DNA from: Zarea fungicola
Taxonomy: Eukaryota > Ascomycota > Sordariomycetes > Hypocreales > Cordycipitaceae
NCBI GenBank assembly: GCA_900169235.1
Contig: FWCC01000212.1
Location: forward strand, 1-21,057
Reading direction: 5' to 3'
Length of the DNA stretch: 21,057 bases
Of the stretch, positions 8,393 to 16,426 are shown in pieces. Within the stretch, counting starts at the first letter, position 1, and every line of letters begins with the position of its first letter. The position numbers and the translations under genes are program-made. The notes beneath the pieces are model-generated. The model saw nothing but the letters and a program-made list of their open reading frames with translations. It searched no databases and was not told where the DNA came from.

Positions 8393-8929
8393 ATGACGAG
8401 ATTAATAGAGACAAACGAGCGTACTGCCCTAGCTCTAGCCAGAAAAACACATCGAGCTTGTATTTCTGTTGCATTGGTCTCCATCGTCCTTGACATAGTG
8501 CTGGTTGCCCTCAACTCCTTCAACGCATACGCGCTCATCTCTCTGTCCAGGAGATTGACATCGCGCAAGTCTGAAGTAGACTATTCCGTTAAGAATCTCA
8601 CCTCCAATTCAAATTTACTTGCATATTCATTCACTGCAGGTGCCAGCGCCGCTTTGCATTCGGCAGTTGGTATCGTCTCTATGGTTACTGGCCAGCCTCT
8701 GACGATCTATAAATGGACCCATTTCGGCCTCGCCGTCGTACTTGTCGCTGTTGGTCTAGGTATTGCCATTGAGGCTTTTGGATTAGGTCGCGGCTTCTAC
8801 ATAGGGTTTGGCGAGCGCAACACTCTGTTCTTCCAAGTCTTATACTATGGTAGTTTTTCCCAATCAATCTACGGTGCTGCTGGTGTACTTTTCATTGCTA
8901 CTGCTTTTGTCAAGTCCGCATTTTCATAA
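8393..8929 (+). CDS. Four-helix integral membrane protein, family unknown
   Basis: A single-exon, 178-aa protein. Four hydrophobic segments are visible: ISVALVSIVLDIVLVAL, AYSFTAGASAALHSAVGIVS, FGLAVVLVAVGLGIAIEAFG and SIYGAAGVLFIATAFV. The N-terminus is short and charged (MTRLIETNERTALALARKTH) and would lie in the cytosol, and so would the C-terminus if all four segments span. The frame is open upstream to 8240, but only through a TTG codon; 8393 is its first ATG. The layout is common among fungal membrane proteins of unknown role, such as MARVEL-like tetraspans. That family assignment is only a suggestion. Confidence 0.65.
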   Translation: MTRLIETNERTALALARKTHRACISVALVSIVLDIVLVALNSFNAYALISLSRRLTSRKSEVDYSVKNLTSNSNLLAYSFTAGASAALHSAVGIVSMVTGQPLTIYKWTHFGLAVVLVAVGLGIAIEAFGLGRGFYIGFGERNTLFFQVLYYGSFSQSIYGAAGVLFIATAFVKSAFS

Positions 8930-9330
8930 TACTAGCTTGTGTCCTCAATTGTATGTAAGGATATCGCCGGTGAGAGTACGCGGCGATGAGCTCCCCAGTT
9001 TGCCATGATTATCCAACAATATGAGTGGCATCACAGTTCCACCACGAACAGCTTTTAATTCGGATAGTTCCCAACCTCTATAGACCTCGTGGTAGGACTA
9101 AAACGAGTAACTATCGAAGAAATGCTATCAGAGAACGAGAACGTGGGCGAAGATACGGCTCCGAGGGAGCTGATCACTTGGGCCGATGGCTACACAATAC
9201 ATCATATCACTGCGCTGTGGATTGCGCCAAATTACAACGTGACATTTTATGTATTCCTAAATCTATGCATAATGCTTCATCGCATCCATCGTTGTCGAAC
9301 CGGTATGCCGGGCAGACGCTGGCCAGGGCG
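8930..9330. other. Intergenic region between convergent genes
   Basis: About 400 bp between the stop of the membrane protein (plus strand) and the stop of the coiled-coil gene (minus strand). It should hold both 3' ends. No RNA gene, repeat or further coding frame could be supported. Confidence 0.5.
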
Positions 9331-10122
9331 TCATGCGCTAGGAAGCGGCGGGTAGGCGAAAGGATCCTCCTCCGGGAGCGGGCACGAATTCACGAGGAGT
9401 GACAGCTGGTCTCGGAGGTTTTCCAGGCTCTCTGTGGTCCTACATATGAAATTAGCGATTGAAATGCGCCGCCTCATTAGCACATACATTTTCGTCAAGC
9501 TGTCACTGTCTCCTTGGAGTTGCTCTACGACACTCCGGAAGCTCTCCAATTCCTGCTTGACGGCCGTAACCTCTTTCCTACAGCTCTCCATCTCTTTCCG
9601 GAGATATTCCATTGCATGGCTTTGATTGTCATACCCGGTGGCTGTGGGTGCGCCATTTTGGCTCGCTGAATGAGGGTCGGAGAGCTGTTGGCCCTCCTCC
9701 TGGACCTTCCCCTGCCGCATCCTCTCAATCATGTGTTTCAGTCTTTCAATAGTTGCGTATTAGTATATTGTCTGGCGTGGTATCCCAGTATGTTGCATTG
9801 TTCCTTACTGATTCATCATGCTCATCAGGTCTTCCGGTCTGCATCTGTGAGTTGAGTTGTTGGTAGCCAAGGCGGATCTGGGGGACATACGAAGCTTCAG
9901 ACGGCGGAGTGCTGCTCATCATGGCGTCGGTCATCCTGAGGGAGATTAGGCATAGACCAGCAAGACGATGCGAGTGAAATCAACGTACGGTACATGACTG
10001 GTCCCGGTTCCATGGCCTGTCTGGAAAGTCGAGGCGCGAGCACCGGCCTGAAGTGTAGCAGCAGCTGGTGCAGCGCCGCTCGCCTGATACAATGAGGTGT
10101 AGCTAGAGCCGTGCCGTGACAT
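9331..10122 (-). CDS. Small coiled-coil protein, four exons, function unknown
   Basis: Proposed exons on the minus strand are 10122-9989, 9935-9809, 9723-9488 and 9439-9331, coding 201 aa. The 53-nt intron 9936-9988 (GTACGT, branch CTAAT, CTCAG) and the 48-nt intron 9440-9487 (GTATGT, GCTAAT, TGTAG) are clear. The middle intron has a perfect donor (GTAAGG) and branch (TACTAATAC), but the nearest acceptor (9743) would shift the frame into a stop; the acceptor at 9724 keeps it. The N-terminal half is Ser/Ala/Thr-rich and disordered; then a coiled coil (EYLRKEMESCRKEVTAVKQE onward) and a Pro-rich tail. The N-terminus is uncertain: another frame from ATG 10277 to 10148 has coding-like codons and could be a further 5' exon. 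No family is recognised. Confidence 0.6.
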
Positions 10123-10938
10123 GTTCCCTGGCGCTGGTTTCGATGACCTGAGCCAAAGGTTTTGAGGCCCGTGGAGTTGCTGTTGGGTGCGCCGAGGCTG
10201 GGGATGAGGCCCGTTGCTGTGTCCTGTTCGCATGATGGGCCGTGTGTACTTTTACAAGATGTGAATGAAAAAGACATAGCGAAATGCTCGTTGCATCTAT
10301 ATAATGTTTGCACCTCAACGATTGGGATACTGTATATCCGTTGCGTACTTGTTGAGACAGGGAGATAGGAAGCAATTTGACAACCCAACGAGGCATGCAG
10401 AAATGCTGGGACGCACCACAATCTAGTTTGGTATCCCGTTGTCCACTATTGGACAAGACCAGCTTGGCACTGAACCTTTCTTGCCGTCGCATGTACCGCG
10501 CAACGTCCGTCATTAGTGGCCAAGATGCGCAAAGGAAGCCAAGTAAAGGTCGTTCTTTCGGTGAACCTGAAATTCAGCCTGTTCCCACCATCACTAGCGG
10601 CAAGAGGTGGACAGTGGCGAGAAAAAGACATGCCCGCAAAGTTACCTTGCTCATGCCCAACTCCTCCGTCACTCATTTTACACTGTCAACAGCACCAACA
10701 CCCAAGAGCTTGGGCAGAAGCCAGAGCCACCAATCACCGCACCAAATGTTGCCTTTTATTAATACATATCTGGGCAACATATATTGTAGCACCGATTCAG
10801 TACATGCCGCCATGTATTTGCTGCAAAATCTGGAGCCATAGTCTTTTATTCTTTACCTCTTTTCCACTTTCCTTGGAACGTTGCGCGCCGCTGTCAACCG
10901 CTTTGCGAGCTTGCTTCCATGCAGCATCACCATCAGCC
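10123..10938. other. Promoter region between two divergent genes
   Basis: About 0.8 kb separates the coiled-coil gene (minus) from the DUF7730-like gene (plus). The part from 10148 to 10277 on the minus strand shows coding-like codon use and may be a 5' exon of the coiled-coil gene, but a good splice to the next exon was not found (donor GTCATC at 10147 is weak). Otherwise no gene is seen. Confidence 0.4.
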
Positions 10939-11739
10939 ATGGATCGGTTGCACGCCCTCACTGATGAAGAACGCATGGCTACTTTGAGTATGCGTCTTGT
11001 AGACCAATATCATATTGTCGTCCACCCACTCCTGGAACTCGGAACATTCAATCCCGATATTGTCCCTTCACTGCCGCTGCTGGATAGGTCCGTCACTAGA
11101 GGTGAACTGGTGAGCCAGGCAGAAGCTATTTTCTACGGCAGGAACAGCTTCCTTGTCTGGTGGGATGCTTTACAGGAATTCTTGTCTCCAAGAAACGCAC
11201 TGTCGACCGATACGCTCGTCAAACGAGTCATTGTTCGTTGCAGCCTCCAGGAGCTGCATACAAGCAGACGCAAATTGGCGACGGAGCTACAGCATCTGTT
11301 TCGGCTCACCCACGCCAACCTGATTGCCATAGACATCACAGGCGGCGGCACACCAGACGGTAGCGATTTTGCAACGCAGACAATACTTCGCGACATAGCT
11401 TCCATTGTTCAGCAGCTCATTTTGTATTTTGGCACTCGATTTATCATCGGGCGGTCTCTGGGCGAATGGCCTGCCCTATACGACAGAAAGTGGATTAGCT
11501 TCAGGTCCTACTGGCAACCACCAACGCCTTCGGCTCGGAAGAGGATGGAAGGCGGCGAGGCCAGCTTTGAGGAGACTATGCAATTGCAGATGGAGAGTTG
11601 GATACAGGCCGCCAAAAGGCCTGAGTTGACAGCGGCACTCTGTGGCGCGTCTGGGGCTGGCACCCCACTGTTGGTTTGCAGCGGTGATACACTGACTGAC
11701 TGCATTTCGCCTCGCGTACTAGCACTAGAGCAGGCCTAA
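10939..11739 (+). CDS. Hypothetical protein, DUF7730-like
   Basis: A single-exon, 266-aa protein. The frame is open further upstream, but that part has no coding character and holds no better start; ATG at 10939 (GCCATGG context) begins a typical protein. Residues about 58-101 (SQAEAIFYGRNSFLVWWDAL and the following LSPRNALSTDTLVKRVIVR) resemble the 'eil-YG-N-F ... fl---p-----lik-i-i' pattern of fungal DUF7730/F-box-associated proteins. In those, a residue string about a formed 'unit' is followed by a beta strand. The C-terminal third has no recognised motif. The molecular role of such proteins is unknown. The family call is from pattern memory and should be taken as tentative. Confidence 0.65.
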   Translation: MDRLHALTDEERMATLSMRLVDQYHIVVHPLLELGTFNPDIVPSLPLLDRSVTRGELVSQAEAIFYGRNSFLVWWDALQEFLSPRNALSTDTLVKRVIVRCSLQELHTSRRKLATELQHLFRLTHANLIAIDITGGGTPDGSDFATQTILRDIASIVQQLILYFGTRFIIGRSLGEWPALYDRKWISFRSYWQPPTPSARKRMEGGEASFEETMQLQMESWIQAAKRPELTAALCGASGAGTPLLVCSGDTLTDCISPRVLALEQA

Positions 11740-12201
11740 CGCCATTTGCCTCTCGACGACCGCCGCAGTGAGAAGGCTGCGTTTTTGACATGTCAAAAAT
11801 TGCGCGATACACCGGCTCGATGCTTACGTTGTGGCCCTGGGGGTTTATCCAGTACTTCTGTTTCTTGCTTGCCACAGAGGCATGGGAGTATAGATTGATG
11901 GCCGTCCACGGAGCCCGTGCGTGAAATTATCCTGCATGTGTCGGAAAGCCGTGGCATGTTACTGTCTCAATGTAGAGATACTCTTTCAACAAATAACTCT
12001 TCAGCAATTTGATTTACCCTTATATTTACAGGTAGTTATATATTTATATACTCTACCTAATTCTGCTGTAACGAGACCTGGAACTGTCGAGTAGCGTAGG
12101 GTCCAGACTCTGGCTCCTCAATGAAATAAATGCCTCCAGCATCAACACAGATACGAGAAAAGTGATAGTCTCTTGACTGGCTTTGCATACAACAGTGCCT
12201 C
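11740..12201. other. Intergenic region between convergent genes
   Basis: About 460 bp between the stop codons of the DUF7730-like gene (plus) and the Bys1-like gene (minus). It contains AT-rich DNA (about 12025-12055, including TATATTTATATA) and should carry both polyadenylation regions. No further gene is seen. Confidence 0.5.
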
Positions 12202-12714
12202 CTAGCCGCATAAGGTTAGGGTGGTATCGCCTGAGGCGTGGCATCCCTTTGTAGCGAAATCGTCGTTTGGCTCATTGTAGATCTGTGAGCAGAAATTCCC
12301 ACAATCCGATGGGCAGTCGATTGAAGCACATTCTGCCGAACTAGGCTGCACATGAAGCCCGTACTGGCAAAACTGACGAGGCGCCATATCATTTATGGAC
12401 GAAATGTCGTAGTACAGATCCGGGTTCTGCCCAGGGACAAATGCATACTCGAACTGTGTGAGAGGGCCAGCCAGCGATGTGCCGAGGTTTGCCGTTGCTA
12501 TCTTGATGGACACACCGGTTCCGTCTATGAACGGCTTGTACGGCTCAAAATATAGGTCTCCCGGCTGTAGCTCGTGAGTCTCCGACGGTGCTTGTTGTAC
12601 AGACTGGAGATAGACTGCGAATGGGCATCGATTCACCACGCGCGCACCAGGACTAGCAAGCGCGACATGGAAAATGAAAGAAAAGGCTGCAAATTGCGGC
12701 GTCATTATCAACAT
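12202..12714 (-). CDS. Bys1-family small secreted cysteine-rich protein
   Basis: A single-exon protein of 170 aa from ATG 12714, or 167 aa from the next ATG at 12705. Open frame continues upstream to 12771 but only through a TTG, and a TATA box sits at 12759-12765, so the start must be one of these ATGs. An N-terminal signal peptide (TPQFAAFSFIFHVALASPGA) leads into ARVVNRCPFAVYL, a mid region ending YEPYKPF-like (DLYFEPYKPF), GVSIKIA and DLYYDIS. These are hallmarks of the Bys1 family (Blastomyces yeast-phase-specific protein, thaumatin-like fold). Eight cysteines follow the signal peptide, consistent with disulfide bonding outside the cell. Relatives include candidate effectors and dimorphism-associated proteins, but their biochemical role is not established. 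It is transcribed divergently from the pseudo-protease gene at 13018. Confidence 0.82.
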   Translation of the reverse strand: MLIMTPQFAAFSFIFHVALASPGARVVNRCPFAVYLQSVQQAPSETHELQPGDLYFEPYKPFIDGTGVSIKIATANLGTSLAGPLTQFEYAFVPGQNPDLYYDISSINDMAPRQFCQYGLHVQPSSAECASIDCPSDCGNFCSQIYNEPNDDFATKGCHASGDTTLTLCG

Positions 12715-12758
12715 CAATGGAACAGAAACAGCGCACAGTCTGCACAGCAGCAGTTTTC

Positions 12759-12765
12759 CTATATA
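12759..12765 (-). promoter_or_regulatory. TATA box of the Bys1-like gene
   Basis: TATATAG on the minus strand, 45-51 nt upstream of the ATG at 12714. Its position inside the longer open frame argues against any start upstream of 12714. Confidence 0.6.
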
Positions 12766-12967
12766 GGTCAAGGTACGTCTCCAGGCAGTCGTCTATAAAC
12801 ATGCCATTCAATAAGGAACTAATGGCTTTGTCAAATATGTATGTTCATTGAGCCTGACAAGTAGTGTTTCTCTTGCAGAGTGAAGCAGGCCGTGATGGCG
12901 GCAATAGTCAATATGGTCACTTTCGGCTGCACGGCGCGCAACACAACCAAATCGGGCCAGAGCTTCA

Positions 12968-12974
12968 TATAAAG
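12968..12974 (+). promoter_or_regulatory. TATA box of the Ulp1-like gene
   Basis: TATAAAG, 44-50 nt before the ATG at 13018. It lies in the roughly 300-bp shared upstream region of two divergent genes. Confidence 0.6.
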
Positions 12975-13017
12975 ACAACGATACGCGTGAGGCAAGGGTG
13001 CAGTGCGCTGCTGAGCC

Positions 13018-14583
13018 ATGGAGACTGAGAACCAATTACTGAAACAAATTTCATTAGGCGCTTACTCCAGAAGTTCTATTCACCAGGCCATCCTTGCGCT
13101 TGCGGCTGTGCAACGTAGGTACCCAGCCATAGCTTCCATGCCACCATCGAGATCCCGCTCGGTAGCGACAGCCGATGATGAAAACACTTCATTCCTGCAC
13201 ACAGAATCAAGGTTTGTCGAGTATGTTGCCAGATATGCCGACACCGTGCCATCAGCCGACGGCTTATCGGAAGCGGCGTGGAGCATGGCACAGCAGCAGG
13301 CGTCACCTCGAGATGCGGTCCAGAGCTACCTCGATCTTCTTCGGCATCTTGACAGCCCGGTTGATACTTTACCAGTTCGACCTCTCCAAAACGAGATAGC
13401 ACTGTCATCCGAAGGCACTAACCGCCCTGCTATAATACCATTCGTGGACGACGATACGTGGGTTTTCGCCGTGGCGTACCCTGACTGCGTTCACTGGTAC
13501 GACAGCAGACGCGATAGACAGATCCCATCACTTTCCTCACCTGACAAGCGCGCGGTGACGAATCACTGGACTGGGCCTAAGCATGAGAAAAATGCAGATT
13601 CCGGCATATTCATGCTCATGGGCATCAGATGCATCCAACGTGGCAGTCCGCACCTCCCTCAAGAGACTGCAGTCAGCCTGGCGTCTACGTTTCGTGCACG
13701 AGTTGTTGTTGAGCTTCTCTGTGGCAAGATAGACCCACCTACGCATTCTGTCGAGATGCTTTTAATGCAAGAAGTGGAAGAGCAGTCTTTGTTCTTTGAG
13801 GACGCGATGAATGGAATGGACTGGCAGTCTTCTCCGTCGCCAGATGCAGAACCTGAGAATGGGTTCGTTCCACCGCCACTCGATCCACCGCTACTTGATT
13901 CCAGCCGCATCCCTCCATCCACTGCAGTGTCTCTGGCGCAACCCGCATGCAAGCGAGTCAGACAAGAGCATGGCTTCAAAGTGGCCGATGCTAGAACAAT
14001 CCTCGCAAACCTCAACGAGGCGTCGCTGGCTACGCGTGCCGTAGTCCGCGCGGCGGGTACACCTCTAGACATCTTGTGGTTGTTAGTACAGAACACTTCA
14101 TACAGAAGCACATTTCACGACCGAGTCAACGCCATTCTCTTCCATGAGGAGATGAAGCGTTATCAGACAGACAACGACGTGAAGGAAGCGATGAAGCATC
14201 CGACTGATGTTCGCGACATGCGTATTGTGCAGGCACGCTGCAAGTTTTGGAAGGACATCTGCGAGATACGAAGTGAGTGGGGAGAAGATAAGTATGTCTT
14301 GCTGTTGGCCTTTCCACGGACGGTGACTGGGCGGACTGGCCGGTTGCGTCATATCCAAGAACTAGAAAAGAGACTGAATGATGGCGGCGACCATATTCAG
14401 CGGTATCTTCATGCTGCACGGGACATTTGTCGCGCCATCGTCAGAGGTTCTCTGCCTTGCGAGAGTCTCATGATAGACGTCTATCATCTGAAGCAGCATG
14501 AGCCATTGTCTGACAGCATGTTTGACGCATTTGTGAGCGTGAAGCCGAGAGCTCGAGTACCTCTGCCTCGCCTGGCAATGTAG
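13018..14583 (+). CDS. Ulp1/C48-like protein with degenerate catalytic site
   Basis: A single-exon, 521-aa protein. Residues about 136-236 follow the C-terminal Ulp1 (SUMO-protease, clan CE) pattern: an 'ilP---d-hW-l-v' strand (IIPFVDDDTWVFAVAY), the 'yDS' strand (HWYDS, D162), the 'vp-Q-n--DCG' nucleophile loop (GPKHEKNADSGIFMLM), then a helix with R and VVELLCG. The catalytic His is Thr147, the oxyanion Gln is His189, and the nucleophile Cys is Ser195; only Asp162 remains. It is therefore probably a non-catalytic binder of ubiquitin-like proteins, or a protein that has lost its activity. The rest (residues 240-521) is a Pro/acidic linker and a helical domain that is not recognised. ATG at 13018 has a good context and a TATA box 45 nt before it. 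The family call rests on pattern only. Confidence 0.65.
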   Translation: METENQLLKQISLGAYSRSSIHQAILALAAVQRRYPAIASMPPSRSRSVATADDENTSFLHTESRFVEYVARYADTVPSADGLSEAAWSMAQQQASPRDAVQSYLDLLRHLDSPVDTLPVRPLQNEIALSSEGTNRPAIIPFVDDDTWVFAVAYPDCVHWYDSRRDRQIPSLSSPDKRAVTNHWTGPKHEKNADSGIFMLMGIRCIQRGSPHLPQETAVSLASTFRARVVVELLCGKIDPPTHSVEMLLMQEVEEQSLFFEDAMNGMDWQSSPSPDAEPENGFVPPPLDPPLLDSSRIPPSTAVSLAQPACKRVRQEHGFKVADARTILANLNEASLATRAVVRAAGTPLDILWLLVQNTSYRSTFHDRVNAILFHEEMKRYQTDNDVKEAMKHPTDVRDMRIVQARCKFWKDICEIRSEWGEDKYVLLLAFPRTVTGRTGRLRHIQELEKRLNDGGDHIQRYLHAARDICRAIVRGSLPCESLMIDVYHLKQHEPLSDSMFDAFVSVKPRARVPLPRLAM

Positions 14584-15248
14584 CATGCGCCACGAGGATG
14601 ATATATCAGCTTACTTCATCGTATAGAAGAGTTACAAGCAAACCACAAGCGAACCGGGATAGAAAGATAGTGAGAAGACCAAAAAGGCTCCGGCTTGAAT
14701 TTCATGGTTGCATTATTTGCGGTATAGGTGGAGAGTAAATTGTGGCTCAGTTGAGCATTTAAACAAGTCAGATTAGTGATTGCTCAGTACGATTTGACGA
14801 CTATACCTTACATGAGCCAATGAGAGTTCTCAACACAACCGGAAAAGTAGTTTTGGGTTGTCCCAGGCACCAAGGGTGTTTCCTACGTCACTCGCGCTAA
14901 TATTTGGATTTATCGCTGCCGTCACCACAACATGGGTATTGGTGATATATCCGGCGACACTGCATCGGGATAGAGTATTGCTGTAAGGACGAGGGTGCTA
15001 GGTGTAACCACTCGACTACTGGCGACTCAAAAAGATCACGCAATGACCAGCCATCGGCCTGTCATCCCTAGCATCCAATATATACCTTCTAGGATCCTGA
15101 TAATTGCCCCGTTATATAAGCAGACAATATTGGACTAAATTTAATTCAATTACAGATTGTTCATAGGTCGTTTCAATTAAACCGTTTTTATAGGATACAT
15201 AAATTGAGCCTGAACTAAACTACTTGGTAATGAGAAGATGGATTTAAG
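14584..15248. other. Intergenic region between convergent genes
   Basis: About 665 bp between the stops of the Ulp1-like gene (plus) and the 334-aa orphan (minus). It becomes AT-rich towards 15100-15240. No tRNA, repeat or coding frame can be supported. Confidence 0.5.
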
Positions 15249-16253
15249 CTAAGATCGCCTCCCGCTTCGTTTCTGATATGATCCGCCCTCTTTATTCCTC
15301 CACGGATAGTCAATAGGCTTATTTGCCTCAATTTGTCTGTGAGGCGGAATCCTACAAGATTCATTGTTGTGGTTTTGTGCGGATTCCAGCAAATGAGCGA
15401 CTAACTTTGCGGTTCGCTGTCCGACAGCTTCGTGGGCTTCCTTCAATCTGTTGATTAAGCGTAGCGTCTCAGTATCTATGTATACCTTCGGGTGATCATT
15501 CTTCAATCGCGCCCCGCTCCGACGACGACTGTCTCCTGGCAGCACGTCGTCTGCTTTTGTCCTGCCACTATCGCGGTTGTAATTGCCAAATTTGTATCCG
15601 GGCGTCGTGCTTTGTTCCCTCGACGATGTTGTTCGGGAGTAGCTGATACGAGAGGTTGCAGAATTTGTGGAATCGACAGGCTGCGGAGCCGAGGGTGCCG
15701 CAGATTGTGTTGTTGAACGAGGAGCAGTCAAGGTAGAGGGTTTTGGTTGAGCAGATGTTTGTATGTCCGAAATACTCCCCTCGACTTTTGATTTGACAGC
15801 TTTGGACTTTCTGTGATTGTCTTCGTATATCGCCAATAATAGCCTCCCTGGTTTTAATAGCCTGTTTTGGTCTTTGCCGTTCATCCATTTCATCGCAATA
15901 ATCTTGAACTCATCCAAGCTCCAGTCATGATGCTTTGCTCTCCTAAGAAGGAATTTTTCGTCATAATCTTTATCACCATAAAATTCGAATGAGCTTGTCG
16001 TCTTTACCAGCTGATGAACCCATTCGGCTACCAGACTCTCTGGTGTGGTACAGGCCTTTGGATTATACTCAAAAGGTCCAACACCAATACAGCTGAGAGC
16101 TCGGATAATCCGCTCGTATGAGTCGACTGTCCTGCCGCCAGGCCACAGCAGCAGCAGTTTCGCGTACACTTGTTCAATGTAAAGTTTTGTTGCTGGAGTC
16201 AACTGGCTGAAATCGCCGAGTTGAATGGGCTCATCCTTATTGACTGTACGCAT
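15249..16253 (-). CDS. Orphan basic protein with disordered middle
   Basis: A single-exon, 334-aa protein, not recognised. The frame stays open upstream to 16355, but that part is AT-rich promoter DNA (TATA run at 16321-16340), so ATG 16253 (ACAATGC) is taken as the start. Residues 1 to about 150 look like a folded helical domain (LYIEQVYAKLLLLWPGG, SLVAEWVHQLVK, WSLDEFKIIAMKWM). Residues about 165-260 are low-complexity Ser/Thr/Pro/Ala/Gln. The C-terminal part is Lys/Arg-rich with a helix (LRLINRLKEAHEAVGQRTAK). This layout would suit a nucleic-acid-binding protein, which is inference only. It converges with the pseudo-protease gene and lies downstream of the patatin gene on the same strand, with its own promoter. 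Confidence 0.65.
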   Translation of the reverse strand: MRTVNKDEPIQLGDFSQLTPATKLYIEQVYAKLLLLWPGGRTVDSYERIIRALSCIGVGPFEYNPKACTTPESLVAEWVHQLVKTTSSFEFYGDKDYDEKFLLRRAKHHDWSLDEFKIIAMKWMNGKDQNRLLKPGRLLLAIYEDNHRKSKAVKSKVEGSISDIQTSAQPKPSTLTAPRSTTQSAAPSAPQPVDSTNSATSRISYSRTTSSREQSTTPGYKFGNYNRDSGRTKADDVLPGDSRRRSGARLKNDHPKVYIDTETLRLINRLKEAHEAVGQRTAKLVAHLLESAQNHNNESCRIPPHRQIEANKPIDYPWRNKEGGSYQKRSGRRS

Positions 16254-16320
16254 TGTGATTGGTGACGAAAAGCCGAAAGGAGGAAGAGTATAGTTGTGAA
16301 ATATATTGAGTAGCAGGCAG

Positions 16321-16340
16321 TTTATATATAAATATATATT
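16321..16340 (-). promoter_or_regulatory. TATA-rich core promoter of the 334-aa gene
   Basis: A 20-bp run of T/A only, with overlapping TATATA motifs on both strands, 68-87 nt upstream of the ATG at 16253. It also lies just after the 3' end of the patatin gene (stop at 16427-16429). Confidence 0.55.
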
Positions 16341-16426
16341 ATCAACCGCTGTCATATGACGTACGCTGCTGCGTTGCTAAGCTAGAGTCTTGTGAAACTA
16401 AGAATAGACCGGCCCATTTGCGAAGC

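Noticed and set aside
10516..10938. N-terminal extension of the DUF7730-like protein
   Set aside because: Open by chance: low-quality composition and no coding-like codon use. The ATG at 10939 has a better context.
16254..16355. N-terminal extension of the 334-aa protein to the ATG at 16355
   Set aside because: The extension is encoded by the TATA-rich core promoter DNA, so it is unlikely to be translated.
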